Assembly: GCA_032629725.1 (NCBI GenBank)
Contig: JAFEVB010000015.1
Coordinates: 1,550,001-1,614,000 of the forward strand
DNA from: Gremmenia infestans
Taxonomy: Eukaryota; Ascomycota; Leotiomycetes; Helotiales; Hamatocanthoscyphaceae
DNA length: 64,000 nucleotides
Direction: 5' to 3'
In this document: positions 34,949 to 46,766 of the stretch, piece by piece
How positions within the stretch are numbered: position 1 is the first letter of the stretch
Layout: each line of letters begins with the position of its first letter
Position numbers and translations under genes: made by a program
The notes under the pieces: generated by a model
Told to the model about the DNA's origin: nothing
Database searches by the model: none
The model's input: the letters and a program-made list of their open reading frames with translations, nothing else

Positions 34949-35522
34949 GATGATTGTGAGTGTATATCGGTTCTATTGTTTGGATTTAGATGGATTTCAT
35001 TGAGGGGTACGAACAGGGGGGAAAGGCGTAGCGTGCCCAAGATCGTGCATATATTCGGTGTTTCTATTGGTCAGCTTGGAGTCTTGGGCTGGGCAGAAGC
35101 GGCAAAATATATCAAAACAAGTATGGGAGATTCTTATAAAGGGCCGAAGGGGAGGTGAAAGGTGATACTATTATGATGCGGTGAATCCTTCTGGAACGGT
35201 CATCTTATGTCCAACCTTGTTATTGCTGTTGCTCTGGTCTCACGTTGCTTATGAAACCAATACATCTGGAAAGCGCGACCTGATACATAGCATACCACAC
35301 CATACCTACTAAAAGAGCGTGTGACAACCCAGCTCAGGCCAAACAACATCGAGATAATAATTAAGCGCGACTTTCGTTTAAGATTGAGGACCGAAATAAA
35401 CATATCCAAAGTAGGAAGGGCATTTCCCCTGCGACTTTACACAGCTGCCACCTACCTCTCTACCTACATACATCTTTTTTACCTCGCGCCCATCCACATT
35501 CTCCCCTTTGCGCGCGCGTCAA
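34949..35522. other. intergenic
   Basis: 574 bp between the membrane-protein stop and the inferred first exon of the ING gene. No coding frame is supported. Confidence 0.5.
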
Positions 35523-38415
35523 ATGATGGCTGTGAACATGGCGACAGATGGATCTCGCAGGTAAGCTTCCCGTACCCATACCATCCCCATCCCCATCTCC
35601 ACTCTGCACGTGCGACCGGACAGGTCCCGAGGCCGCGCCATATCCATTCAGCGGAGCCGCTTGGGCAGGGGCTTGGCCTGGACAGGGCAAGGCAAGGCAA
35701 GCGCTAGAAGGCGCGTTGCGTTGCCGACCTCGCGTCAGTATAGAAACGGAGTGCGAATGCGATTGTATCATTAGGGCAAGAATATCAGACTGACCGAGCC
35801 TGCTTGTGTGCGGATCTAGACGGCTTGATAGCAATATCATGAGCTGTCGCATCAAGCTACCCAACGACAACAACGCGCGCGCTCAGTACGATACAGAACC
35901 CACCGACATGGACGTCCCACTACAGTCCACGAGCCCCAGCTCCCGGCGCAACAAGGGCAAGCTGGCCGAAGCTATACAGAGCATGGCAAAGCTCAATCAT
36001 AACATGGAGATCGATCTGCCTACCGATCCTGATGCGCAGGCTACCGTTACGGATTTCCTCGACTTCACAGAGTACCTGCCTTCCGACATGATCCGCTCTC
36101 TGACCCTCATCGGCAACCTCGATCAAACGTATACCAAGGCTTCCGCAGAGGTTCACGACCTCACGACGACATACGGACAGCTTCCTACATTACCTGCGGA
36201 TTCAAAACCCGATGCTACCAAGTTGCGCTCTGAGATATCGCAGAATCTATCGGAGGCTGTAGTGGCGCGCACGGCTTCGTTCGCTGAGGCTTGTCGCATG
36301 GTCGAGAATGCAGAGCGTCATTATAATCGCATTAAGAATATACATGCTAAGCTAGTATCGATCGCTGAGACTTATCCTCCCACTCGAGAACCCAGCCCCG
36401 TCCCTCAAAAAATAAAATCGCCTGTTGTGAACCGCCCTCCAAAGATCACACTGCGAGTCGGCCCTTCTAGTTCAGACGCGAATGTGCCTAAGGTCCACAA
36501 GCACCGAGCACCGAGGATTACAGTCCCTGGAGAAGTTCTTGCGCCATATGAGTTGGATTATGAGTCGTATGGCTCTGAGGTCTCGGAGTCCGAGGAAGAG
36601 CAGTTTGTTACACCGAGAGAAACACCTGCGCGCAATCTCGCTCCGGCGCCGGGCAAAATTCGCTTGAAGGTCAATAAAGAGAAGAAGGAGAGACTGCCCA
36701 AGCCACCCCGCGAGAGTCGACCTCCTGGATTTGGCACAAATGTCCACAGTCAGGTTGCTGGTATTTCTACAAGTAATGCGTTGAGGCTACTTGACCCCCC
36801 ACCGGAGAATGCTCGGCCAGGGAGTAAGGATTTGCCATGGTTGGCGCTGAGTGAATACGAACTTGGTGTTCTTAGGAAGAAGATGAAGAAAAATGCAGTT
36901 TGGGTCCCAAGCGATACGATGATCAAGCGAGAGTTGAAAGAGAGGGGGCGGGGGATGGAGGCTTATTTGACTGCCAAACATATCGCTGAAGAGAAAGGCG
37001 AGACAATCACCGTCCCGGAGCAACTTATGGAAGGTGCTATGGATAACAAGGATGCTCCAGCTGCTCCGGGTACACTCAGTGTCGAGGCTGCGAATAAGGA
37101 TTTGGGAGCAGAGGAGAACTTGGTCAATCGTGGTATGAAGCTGAACGAGGCTAAGAAGGCGAAGAAGCTCCAACTGGAGAAAGAACGAGAGAAGGAGATG
37201 GTGGAGGGAGAGGCTGCAGTTGTGGAAGCTACGCGTAGAGTCAATGCCTCCCTTTCAAAGGCGAATTTGGAAAATCTATTTACTCCCAACGACAAATCTG
37301 GCGTTAAGGAGGCAAAACCCACCGCAAAGACGCCAAGCAGAAAGCCGGCAGCTCGAAAGCGCAAAAGAGAATCAGACGCCCAAGCTTCAGTTGATACCGA
37401 TCAGATTCCTGGAACAGACACGGCGGCTAATCCACGACCGTTACTGAAGAGGACCAAGACAGAGACCCCCGTCCCAGCCCCTCTTTCTATAGCCGCCAAA
37501 CAGGCAACACCAGCATCGGAGAAAACTCCCTCTATTGCTGGTGAGTCGGCTTCAGTCACAGCAAACAGTGTTGAGACACCTTCGGGTACGGAGTCGCTAA
37601 CTGTTCCTGTGCCAGTGGTATCTCCCAAGAAGTCCTCGACTCCAATTCTACCGCCCCTTAGTTCAGCAAAGAGAGGAACCAGGAAAGACGTCAAGAAGCC
37701 TGAAACCCCTATTTCGGATCGACCTCGCCGGGGCTCAAAGGCGGCTACGCCTGCCCCAGCGCCTGTACAAGAACCCTTACCACCAAAACGGCCAACTTCA
37801 TCCCGTAGCAAAGCAGCTAGCATTGAGCACGATGTTTCCACTGCAACAGCAACCATGGACCGTCCTCGACGCGCGAGCACAGCACGCAACACACCAGCGC
37901 CCGAGCCCCGACAACCGAGCAAAAGGACTAAGCGTCCCGCACCCGGTGTTGTCACTAAGGGCTCCGAAGACTCCACTGCCGTCAGTGTTGGTAAGCGTAG
38001 CGCTGCGACGCGTAAGAAGGCTGGCACGAAGAAGGAGAAGAGGGAGGGGAGCGCGGTGCAGGAGATCTTTGATGAGATTGATGATGAGGGTAACATTATT
38101 GATCCGAAAGAGCCGCGGTATTGCCTTTGCAATCGTGTTAGTTTCGGGACTATGATTGGGTGTGAGAATCCTGATGTGAGTGAAGAATTTTTTACTTTCT
38201 CTGCCAAGTCCTCCGGGAGTGCAGCTTTGGGTACTGGTGAAGATGACAAAAAGGCTAACGCGCATGAAAAGTGCGAGAAAGAATGGTTTCATCTTGAATG
38301 CGTAGGTCTTTCGGATATCCCACCCCGTACTACGAAATGGTATTGTCCTGCATGTCGCGTTACTCTGGGGATTGGGGAGAAGGGCGAGGTAAATGCTAGG
38401 GGTAGGAAGAAGTAA
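35523..38415 (+). CDS. ING-family PHD-finger chromatin reader
   Basis: Three exons (35523-35560, 35820-38175, 38272-38415) give 845 residues with consistent phase. The large open frame itself begins only at a GTG, so a short upstream exon (ATGATGGCTGTG, donor GTAAGC) is inferred. The N-terminus has the ING helical region (DFLDFTEYLPSDMIRSL, then LDQTYTKASAEV). A long Lys/Pro/Ser-rich linker follows. The C-terminus is a PHD finger: YCLCNRVSFGTMIGCENPD joined to CEKEWFHLECVGL and TTKWYCPACR. The aromatic and Met residues are those that bind H3K4me3 in the family. The join removes a 96-nt intron (donor GTGAGT, branch GCTAAC) that stays open if unspliced but would push the zinc ligands 32 residues apart. 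ING proteins target HDAC or HAT complexes; which one cannot be decided here. It is unusually long for an ING protein. Confidence 0.85.
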
Positions 38416-39917
38416 GTGATTTTGTGGCGTTTGGCTGGAGGGGGTTGGTTGCCACTGACTTGGCTTGGCTTGGGATCGGAGGGCGGTGTCTTCGTTTTGC
38501 CTGGGATGGGAAGGAATGGGTTGGGTTGGGTGTATCAGTATGTATATACATCATTGATATATACCGAATAGCTTTAGACGGCGCGGGCGCCGTGTATTCG
38601 GCTTACATGCATATAGTAGCTGCACTGCATGTCTGTCGCTGAAATATGAGTTGTAGAACACAGTTCAAATTTCACGTTAGACTAGGTGAGTTGAATGTAA
38701 GATATAGCCGGACGTATTGCAATATGCCTCTCTTCCTAAGTAGGGAGTTCTTTTATTTTTATAAAGTGTTTAAAAGAGGGGTTCTTTAAATATAAAATAG
38801 AGATCTAGAGTTCATCAACATATGCATGGCAACGCGGTAATAGCATGCTATAAGCTTCAAATCCTTAGCCTCCAGTTCCGTTTACTTTTTGCCTATATTG
38901 AGATTGCTGTTTCGCCGTTCTGCTGTAATTCAATTTGAAGAGATTTATCAATTGGAGCAAACGTCTCAAGTTAATTATTCATAGCTGGTTCTGATTTGAA
39001 ACCATGATTTGGGAGCAAGGGCAAAGTTGAATTTATTCCGTGCCCTATATTAATAAGTCGGGCCTGCCGCCTTCGCCTAACATGTAGTTCGTTGTGTAGA
39101 AGATGTGAACTTGCAATTAAACAGCCATTTGAATGGATTGAATAGGAGGACATCAACTCTGCTAGCAGGCGGGAACAATGCCCGGTTTACTGTCAATGTG
39201 GTTGGAATTTTGAAGAAAGAAGCAAGCTAGGTCAAGCCCTTTTTAATTGATGAAATTTTACTCAAGTGCCTAACTTAATAACCTATACTACATTTGAATT
39301 GCAACACCACAGAAACATCTACAGGTAGTAATAAAGCAGGACGAGTGCAATCAGAATCGTGGTTCCACAACTACAGTCATGTGTTGTTTGCCTCCCACGA
39401 ACCATCTATTCATTCTGCCAGCCAGTCTAACACATCGACATGAAGCCATCACGCAATTCACAAACCGTTGGAAAAGCTCTGCCTTTTTGGAATGAATCAC
39501 ATTAGTTGCGCCGAACCCGACTCGACAGCGACATATTGAATGTGAATCAGACGTGTGAATATAGGGTAATTCTACAGCTGATTATCCAGCAAGCAAGCAA
39601 TCCTTTTCCCATAAGAACTTCTTCTTGATGGGATGGTCCATCAATGCAATACACATCCTGCCTTTACTTTGATTACCAAAACAGTCAGTCATCTCGCTGT
39701 AGCTGAGCTGGCACACCACGCATATCCTCTGCACTCATTCCGCGCCGATTACCTACCTTCTATCCAACAAGGACTATCTAGTCACAGAACGTCGCTACTC
39801 ATCACTGGTACTTCCCACCCCCTTCCACAACCACTTTCCAATACTTACAAAGCGAAAACAGAACTTTCCTTACCTAAGGTAGCCTTTCCTTCTCTTCCCA
39901 CCGCCACCGACCAAAGA
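38416..39917. other. intergenic, AT-rich
   Basis: About 1.5 kb with no supported gene. TTACTGTCAA, the reverse of the decamer variant TTGACAGTAA, occurs once at 39187-39196 without a partner. Confidence 0.5.
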
Positions 39918-40193
39918 ATGTCAGCCGAAACCTCCAAGCTCAACCCCCACGAACCGGTTCCCCGGGCCCGGTACTGGCAATGCCACAAATGCCTGCACAG
40001 CAACTCCATCAAACTCGACGAGGACCGCATCTGGGTCGAGGAGCAGAAACTGGCGTGCGAGGGCCCGTGGTGTCCGGATGCGCATTGTAGGTGTAGGCAC
40101 TGTAAGAATTTGGATAAGGAGTGTGATGCGATGAGTTATTGTGATGGGAGTAGTTTGACGCTGAATGAGAGGTTGGGGGTTTGGGGTGCATGA
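39918..40193 (+). CDS. small Cys-rich, probably zinc-binding protein
   Basis: Intronless, 91 residues from the ATG at 39918 (MSAETSKLNPHEPVPRARYW). The frame is open upstream to 39633, but that stretch reads like leader sequence. Nine cysteines fall in a pattern suggesting two metal sites: WQCHKC, then CEGPWCPDAHCRCRHC, then C and C near the end (DKECDAMSYC). No signal peptide, so it is probably intracellular. I do not recognise a named family. The spacing recalls a zinc ribbon or treble-clef. Codon quality and the paired CxxC motifs support a real gene. Confidence 0.6.
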   Translation: MSAETSKLNPHEPVPRARYWQCHKCLHSNSIKLDEDRIWVEEQKLACEGPWCPDAHCRCRHCKNLDKECDAMSYCDGSSLTLNERLGVWGA

Positions 40194-41262
40194 TTGTGGA
40201 TATGGATATGCAATGAAATGAATTGGAATGGGATGTTGGGGGGTTGGAGGAGTGCAAATGGGAAATTGGGGGAGTATGCTGGTGTGTTATGCTTTGGATA
40301 TATGGATATCGTCGCGAGGCCGGGCGGTAGTCAAGCAATGCACTTCCTTGCATGGCAATGAACTGAATGTGAAGACTATACAGACATAACTCTTTCTTAG
40401 CAATGGTGCCGACTCTTGATGCTATATCAGACATGAAGCTGCCAGAAAGAACGCCAGGGGGTTTTGTTCAAGTGACTGCTAAAGGATATTGTCCATACCC
40501 TATGTAAAGCAAGCCCTTCTACTGCTATTTGCAAACAAGCAAGTCTCCGCAGGCCGCGGAAGCTTTACTATCTTATAAAAAGTTATGGCTCCACAATTGC
40601 TTTTCTCCCCGTTCTGAGTTCTCGCCCCCCTCCCCCTTTAATTCTGCCAGGCGGTGAAGCGGGCAAGCGAACGGTTTAAAACCTTACAAGTTCGTGCTTT
40701 GACTATTTTCCTCCCTCCCTTCCTTCTAAACAACACCAGAAACTTGAAATTTTACGACACTTGTCATTCTCCGTCTCGCTATACAATGTCATCGATTTGA
40801 CAATTAAAAGGTAAATGATTTACGACAAGCTTCGACTGCTCGTATCCTGCGGACTTTCCTCGATGTCCACAGTATGCAATCAATACATCTTCATCTAATT
40901 ATCTTACAACGCAAAACATTATAATCTCCTATGCCGTGTCCAACGACTACGGTAGGATACAGTGCCAGTTGTACGCTGCAAATTGTCTCGAACATAGATC
41001 GCAGTTGATGTCCTTAAGCTAGTTTGGCTTCGCCACAGTGAGTCACGAAATAAATCACTTCACGTAGGCTACTACTGTAGTAGACGCATTGCAATTCGTT
41101 CCCTCCTCAATTGAAACCGGCGAATGACTCAAAGCTCTGAATGTATTTTACTTAAGTATTTTGTCTCATTCCTGTTGCGCAACATCAAAAGATTTCTTGA
41201 TCGTGCCTGCGCGATCCTTCCCTTCTCATTATTTTCTCACAAAATTTTAGACAATCTCAAGC
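40194..41262. other. intergenic
   Basis: About 1.07 kb of flank. No gene recognised. Confidence 0.5.
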
Positions 41263-43275
41263 ATGGCGGGTTTATACGAACGCTTCTCCGCTACTTTCAA
41301 GGACTATTCTTCTTCTGAAATTCCACCTGCAGCGCTCTCATCAGCGGCCATTACAGTAAGGAAGTTCAACGAGCTTTCCGGGATTCTTGGACGAGGCCTG
41401 AGCAACGAAATCATCCCGGAATCTTTGGAACATACAAATGAGCTGCAAAATCAGGAAAAACCAACGCGGAATCCTTACCTTCCCCGCATCGTGCTTATAA
41501 GATCAGACGCTCTTGCCCTTGAGCTACCTTCCTTCGCCGATGAGCCACAAGATTGCGTCGCTTTTGGAAACGTTTCATCGGAGAACTATATCGACCTCTT
41601 CTGGGAGTCTGTCAAGGCAGTGAATGTTGAGAATGTCTCGCCCAACGAAGCACACTCACAGTTGGAGGTTTACGAAGTATTACCATCCTTGGGACCACGC
41701 ATCTTACTGTCCTACAAAAACCAGCTGTTTCATCTGACTTACGTCCGATATGATAATGTGGTTAGAGAGTAAGTCCAATTTCCAGGAATACAGATCATGA
41801 GCTGATGCTGGATTTATAGATACCCTGATATTCTCAACACGCCTGAGACATTTTTTGATGACGAAGAAGCATGTGCTCAAAGCCTGGTCAAAAGGTTACA
41901 GGCTGGTATCAAAGTTCGAGAGCGTCTTGATAATTCCCCGGAAATTCGAGACGCTTATAGCTACATCAAAAGATGGGTAGGTGGTTCTTCGTTAACGTCT
42001 CGGGAGTTTTGATTCGCAGACTACTTTTGAGATCCAGAACTTTTCTTGGTCAAGCAATGCTGACCGCGAATATATAGGTACTAGTGAGAGGCCTCACCAA
42101 ACTCCTATCTGACCAAATGGTTTTCCAGCTTGTCATAAAATATCATTGCGATGTAGTTTTATCAGACAAGAAAGAACATCCGAGCCCAGCACGGTTGATT
42201 AGCGAGTTCTTCATGAAGGATGTGCAGAATTTTGATCAACAGATCATGCTTCCTAGACCCAAGGACGTAGAGACTTGTGGTTTTGAGTCGTATGGGATGG
42301 AAGATTGGGAGAAGATGCTAGAGGCGCTCGATCAATTGCCGTTCCACGATAAAATGGCGAATTACCAGAATTTTCTACAAGTGTTCGTTACCTATGCAGG
42401 ACCATCGCGTCTGAAAGGAGGAGAGTGGATAACGATGGTAGAACGAAGAATAGGCAAGATGGAAGAACGTGAGTCCCTGTCATTTCTCATGATACCTGAG
42501 CATCTCCGTCGAGACCCTTACACTTAGGCTTCAAGTCCCAAATATACCAAGCTGTCTAACATCAAACTCAGGTCTCCAAAAAGCTAGTAAACGATCCACT
42601 ATTCGAATGTGGCCAAAGCGACTCGCACGGCCATCCTCTGCCAGGGATGCCGTTTACGAAGGTTATTATATGATAGGAATCTCTTCCACACAAGAAACTG
42701 GAGAAGACATTGAGACTGCCCGAATGCTCGGGAAGAAACTAGAACAGCAAGTTATGGAAGACGGCCTTACCTCCCAATTCAGCTGCTCTATTCAGGTCCT
42801 ATGCGAGGAGAAACCCCGAGTCATGGAGGGCCAAAGAGACGATCTCAAACCCTGTCTAACGAAGTGGCCACAGAAACCTCTCACTGGAGATGAGACATCA
42901 AACACGAGGCAAAAGCGCGACGGTATCATGCCCGAGAAGCAGAAGAGGAAAGCAGAGAAAGCGACAGTAGATGATCTCGCTGGACCAGCAGTACACGAGA
43001 AGGCCGAACGATTCCACACAGCGGCAGAAGTGTATAACCGCTTAAAGTTTGACGACGCCTACGACATTGACGAGTTCGTGCTTGGATATATTGACCGGCA
43101 CAATGACAAGATTGTAGAAAAGGAAGCTGTGAATTGGTTACGGGAGACTACGGCAGAGGAGTTCATCCCTGAGCATAGGATCGAGTATTTCAGGCGGACG
43201 AATATGGGAGGGCCGCAGGTTGGAAAAGACTTCTATTGGCACAAGTCGAAACGGCTAGATCGGATTTTCAAGTAA
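41263..43275 (+). CDS. MJ1316 (DUF504) RNA-end-recognition domain protein
   Basis: Four exons (41263-41768, 41820-41976, 42078-42468, 42572-43275) join to 585 residues. The last ~85 residues form an MJ1316-type domain: EVYNRLKFDDAYDIDEFVLGY, then IPEHRIEYFRR and a C-terminal W..SKRLDRIF. This domain is proposed to recognise cyclic phosphate or other RNA ends and is often fused to RNA-processing modules. The N-terminal ~490 residues are not recognised. They contain a central hydrophobic-rich block (KLLSDQMVFQLVIKYHCDVVL) and an extended basic linker (KRDGIMPEKQKRKAEK) before the domain. No membrane segment or signal is seen. It is probably an RNA-related cytosolic or nuclear protein. Confidence 0.72.
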
Positions 43276-43597
43276 AACAGCTACTAGCATTCTTGTATCA
43301 ATACAACATCCTGTATGATGAGTACCTACTTATAGATGAAACTGCCACTTGAGTTGTCCTATCATTTGACGTGAGATTTTGGAAAGGGGGCTTGGAAATA
43401 GACCCGGCTCCCAGTGACCCCACTACAATACCCCGCTATATACATGTAGCATCATTACAAAGCTTCTCCCCTTTCACTTACAGTACAGAACTTCATTCCA
43501 CAAATATTCCCTCATCTCATCTCAATTCCCTTCCTACCTCTCTCTCCTCTCCTCTTGCCTAGAAACAACAATACTCCATATACCAACCCAAGCAAAA
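43276..43597. other. short intergenic gap
   Basis: A 322-bp gap, C/T-rich toward its right end, likely promoter of the SnoaL-like gene. Confidence 0.5.
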
Positions 43598-44277
43598 ATG
43601 CCACCACACACATATAAATCCGAATACCCACCCGGTTCCCAAATCGACCAAGGCATCAAGACCTTCTTTGAAGAGTTCTACCGCACAAGCGACACGCCGA
43701 CACCGGACGCGCACGAGAAATACGCAGCTGCTTTTACGAAAGATGCGGAGCTTGTTATGATTAGTAAGGTTGCGAGGGGGTATGATGGTATGTTTCCTCC
43801 CTGTTTCCTTTTTCTGCTGGCATGGCATGGCATGGTATGGAATGTGACTTAGGGAGGGTTGTGGATATATGATGGGGATGTGGATGATGTGGGATAGTGG
43901 GCTAATTTAATGGGGGGTGGGGAATTGATAGAGATCTTGGAAGTTAGAAAGGGCATGTGGACAGCTGTTCATTCGAGGCTGCATACTCCAGTTAAGATGT
44001 ATCCGTTTGGGTCGGGTGCGGATGAGGTTATGTTGTATGGGACTGTGGGGTATGTGTTGAAGGATGGGAGGAAGACTGATGTGAGTTGAGTTGCTGTTTC
44101 TTTCTTGGGGGCTTGGAATTCTGGAATTGGGGTTTAAGGATTGGAATGGGGATTTGAAAGTCTTTATTCTGATGCTGATGAATGAGCGAACAGCTTGAGT
44201 TTGCTGCGAGAGCTAAGTTGGTGAAGGAGGGTGGGGAGTGGAAGATGAGTTTCTATCAGGTGTATCTTGGTGAGTGA
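43598..44277 (+). CDS. SnoaL-like (NTF2-fold) domain protein
   Basis: Three exons (43598-43787, 43932-44080, 44194-44277) give 140 residues. The reading fits a small NTF2-like alpha+beta barrel. It starts with a helix (IDQGIKTFFEEFYRTSD), continues AAAFTKDAELVMISKVARGYDEILEVRKGMW, then strands (HTPVKMYPFGSGADEVML, YGTVGYVLKDGRKTD) and the closing strand EWKMSFYQVYLGE. This fold serves as polyketide cyclase, isomerase or ligand-binding protein. No polyketide genes surround it, so a stand-alone role is likelier. The final codons (GGTGAGTGA) also look like a donor site, so an extra 3' exon cannot be excluded. Confidence 0.78.
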
Positions 44278-44563
44278 AGTGAACTCCTCTCTGTGTTCGG
44301 GCTGCGAAAGGCTGACGGAGGAAAGATTCTGCTGCTATAGCGAATGCGAAATGAAAATTGGGTGTAGAATAGAATAGAATAGCTACAGAAATGTACTTGG
44401 CATTGCTGGACTGCGGGGAGACAACCTTGCTACCGGCTATAGTGTAGATAGCTTCTCGCGGCGTCATGCATCCATATCTATCATGAACAAAAGCATAATC
44501 CTGCCCGAACTCCATTTTTCAAGACCCCAACGCCAGCGTAGCATATCAATATGTGCCTCCCAC

Positions 44564-45297
44564 TCAATCCATATCCATCTCCTCCCCATCATCTCCCTCA
44601 TCAATCAACACCCGTCTCCTCTCCTTCATCTTCCCAAACAACTTCGCCTTCTCCTCCACCAACAGCTCGCTCTCGTCCACCACCTCCCCAGCCTCCTCCA
44701 GCCTCTTACGCTCACTACCCCTCATCTTCGGCAGCAGGTGTTCATTCTCGGCCACCAGCTTCCGGTCGATGGCGCGCTGCCTCTCCGTATTGCTCTTCAT
44801 GCGGTTCTTGTAATGCACGCGCTCCCTCTTATTCCGGATCTCCGTCTGCCGCTCAATCGCCTCCTTGGTCTTGGCCCACAGCGCTGGGTCGTATCGCACA
44901 GGCACGTTGCGGCGCGCCGAGAGCGCGAGAGCACCGTCGACGACCATTTCTTTGCCAGAGGCTTTGCGGAAGGCTTTTGTCCAGGCTAATTTGCGGGGGT
45001 TGCGCTTCATTTTGAACTGCGGGGTGAATGTCAGTGTTTTGAATTGATATTTGCTTATGCTTAATCGTGTTTGATGAAACGGAGGGAGGAAGGGCAAAGG
45101 AAGGGAAGGGGAGACAAACATTCTTATGGCATTTGCTCCTGCAAAATCGGAAAAGTCGTGCATCGTTACGAACGAAGGTTATGCCTTTACTGGGGTAGCA
45201 AGGCCGCGAGCAGAAATAACATGTTTCGACCCTTCCCAAACCATACCATTAGCAAATAATACTCCCATTTCTCTTGCTCGTAGAATAAGTACCTCAT
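44564..45297 (-). CDS. rlp24: ribosome biogenesis factor Rlp24 (L24e-like)
   Basis: Three exons (45297-45293, 45231-45120, 45016-44564) give 189 residues. The first exon is only ATGAG. Its intron (donor GTACTT, branch GCTAAT, acceptor GAAG) joins to make MRVETCYFC, exactly as the family starts. The zinc site C6/C9...C32/C36 and the block GITFVRNDARLFRFCRSKCHKN are intact. KRNPRKLAWTKAFRKASGKEM and RRNVPVRYDP follow as in yeast Rlp24. Rlp24 occupies the L24 position on pre-60S particles, recruits and activates the AAA-ATPase Afg2/Drg1, and is exchanged for Rpl24 in the cytoplasm. Long basic helices and an acidic C-terminus (DDGEEMDMD) are typical. It is head to head with PAM18, 305 bp apart. 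Confidence 0.93.
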
Positions 45298-45602
45298 TTT
45301 GACTGAATGTGTGTGTGTCTGTTCGTTCTCGTTGAAGATATTATCGCTATCTTTTCTCGAGACAAGACAAGAAAGCTTTATCGCAAGAAAAAGTTTCGGT
45401 GGATCGCATCGCTCGCTTAGTGCTGGTCGTCGGACAAACTATCATCCGAAGCTGGGTTGGCTGGGCAAAAATTGTCTTGAATGCGATCGCTCCGCTCTGC
45501 TCTGCGCTAGACCACAGTCAACACTTCCACGAAACCACTTTCTCTGAGTAGAGTTGCCAACAAGCCAAGACGCAAATACATACAGGAGAAGGAGAATTTA
45601 TA
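45298..45602. promoter_or_regulatory. shared divergent promoter, rlp24 / pam18
   Basis: The 305-bp gap between start codons must hold both promoters. A GTGTGTGT tract lies close to the rlp24 start. No certain factor site is seen. Confidence 0.45.
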
Positions 45603-46117
45603 ATGACTTCAGTACTCGCAATCGGTGCCGGTGTTGCAGCAGCAGCCTTCATTGTATGTCCTTCGCATCTCCTTCTCCTTCCGCCTCCCACTCACTTCGA
45701 GTACTCTCATCACTAACCCTATCTCTTCTTCCCAGGGCCGCGCCTCACTCCTCGCCTTCAAACGCTCCCGCGGCCAAGCCGGCTCATTAGGCAAGGCGTT
45801 TTACAAAGGAGGATTTGAGCCGAAGATGAACAGGCGGGAAGCAGCTTTGATACTCGAACTCAGGTACATTATATTACATTACATTACATTATATCCTTCC
45901 CTCCCTCTCTCGATATACCGGGGACAAGAGAGAAGACATGGATGTTAACAGGTTACTGATTCGTTGCTATAACAGTGAACGAAATCTCACAAAAGAACGA
46001 ATCCGCAAGAACCACCGCACGCTCATGATGTTGAACCATCCCGATCGAGGCGGGAGTCCTTATCTAGCGACGAAAGTTAACGAGGCCAAGGAGTTTTTGG
46101 AGAAGAATGGTCGATGA
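45603..46117 (+). CDS. pam18: Pam18/Tim14, J-protein of the mitochondrial import motor
   Basis: Three exons (45603-45653, 45736-45863, 45976-46117) give 106 residues. A single N-terminal membrane span (VLAIGAGVAAAAFIGRASLLAF) precedes KAFYKGGFEPKMNRREAALIL, the typical entry to the J domain of this family. The HPD motif lies at residues 81-83 in MMLNHPDRGGSPYLATKVNEAK. Pam18 is anchored in the inner membrane at TIM23 and stimulates the ATPase of mtHsp70 in the matrix, with Pam16 as regulator. The protein lacks the long intermembrane-space extension of the yeast form, as is normal outside yeasts. Confidence 0.92.
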
Positions 46118-46603
46118 ATAGAGCAGTCGCTTACACCACGTTGGGTGGGTTGGGTGGTTGGTTGGTTGGTTGTCTAAAGGACGATAGAGAGATAGAGAGG
46201 GGAGGTTGTAACTTGTACGATCTGTGATATTCTGATAAAAGCGTCGGCGTTTGGGAGAAGGCAAGACAAGGCAGATCTCGACTCTGGATGAATGCTTTTT
46301 AATGAAAGCAATGCAATGCTTTGTATATATGTATCTGTATTTGGGATAATTCATCGTGGAAACCAAATGGAATGCTTTTAAAGTCTCTGTTGTGTTTGTA
46401 TGGATGGACCTCCGTACTTCTTCTATCCTAGTGGATTATGAAAGCTTGGAATACGAAAGACACCAAGTTGGATTCCAAAGCCCTTTTTGGGAAATAGTAC
46501 CTACTTGAGATATTTTCGTTAATCTCGTAATTCATAGTGTTCAGTACCGCTGCTACTTACGCTTTTTCTATCTGCTATAAAGAGCATGGGGCTTTTTATA
46601 GAA

Positions 46604-46624
46604 GGCCGTAATACACTATAGGAG
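46604..46624 (-). repeat. dispersed repeat, copy C (inverted)
   Basis: The reverse complement matches the core of copy A at 6832-6852 with 2 differences in 21. With copy B it forms an inverted pair about 106 bp apart. Confidence 0.5.
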
Positions 46625-46721
46625 TTAAATCTATTGGATGATTTAGAAGAACTTAACCTGTGTCTGATTAGAAATTTCACACCATGGGATAACACTCCAT
46701 GCTTTCCCCCACAAGAAACTT

Positions 46722-46766
46722 ATAGCTGATCTCCTGCAGTGTTCTACGGCCATCTCCACAAAAGAA
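46722..46766 (+). repeat. dispersed repeat, copy B
   Basis: Matches copy A (6824-6867). In the best 34 bases about 30 are identical, and three of the four changes are G in A versus A in B, as repeat-induced point mutation would give. Confidence 0.55.

Noticed and set aside
35806..35808. Start codon for the ING gene at 35806
   Set aside because: The codon is GTG, not ATG; a nuclear fungal gene needs another start, supplied by an upstream exon.
37401..38249. 282-codon minus-strand open frame
   Set aside because: Antisense shadow of the ING gene's Lys/Pro/Ser-rich linker, which carries the conserved domains in the plus frame.
39633..39917. Longer start for the Cys-rich protein
   Set aside because: The added 95 residues look like translated leader, without conserved character.
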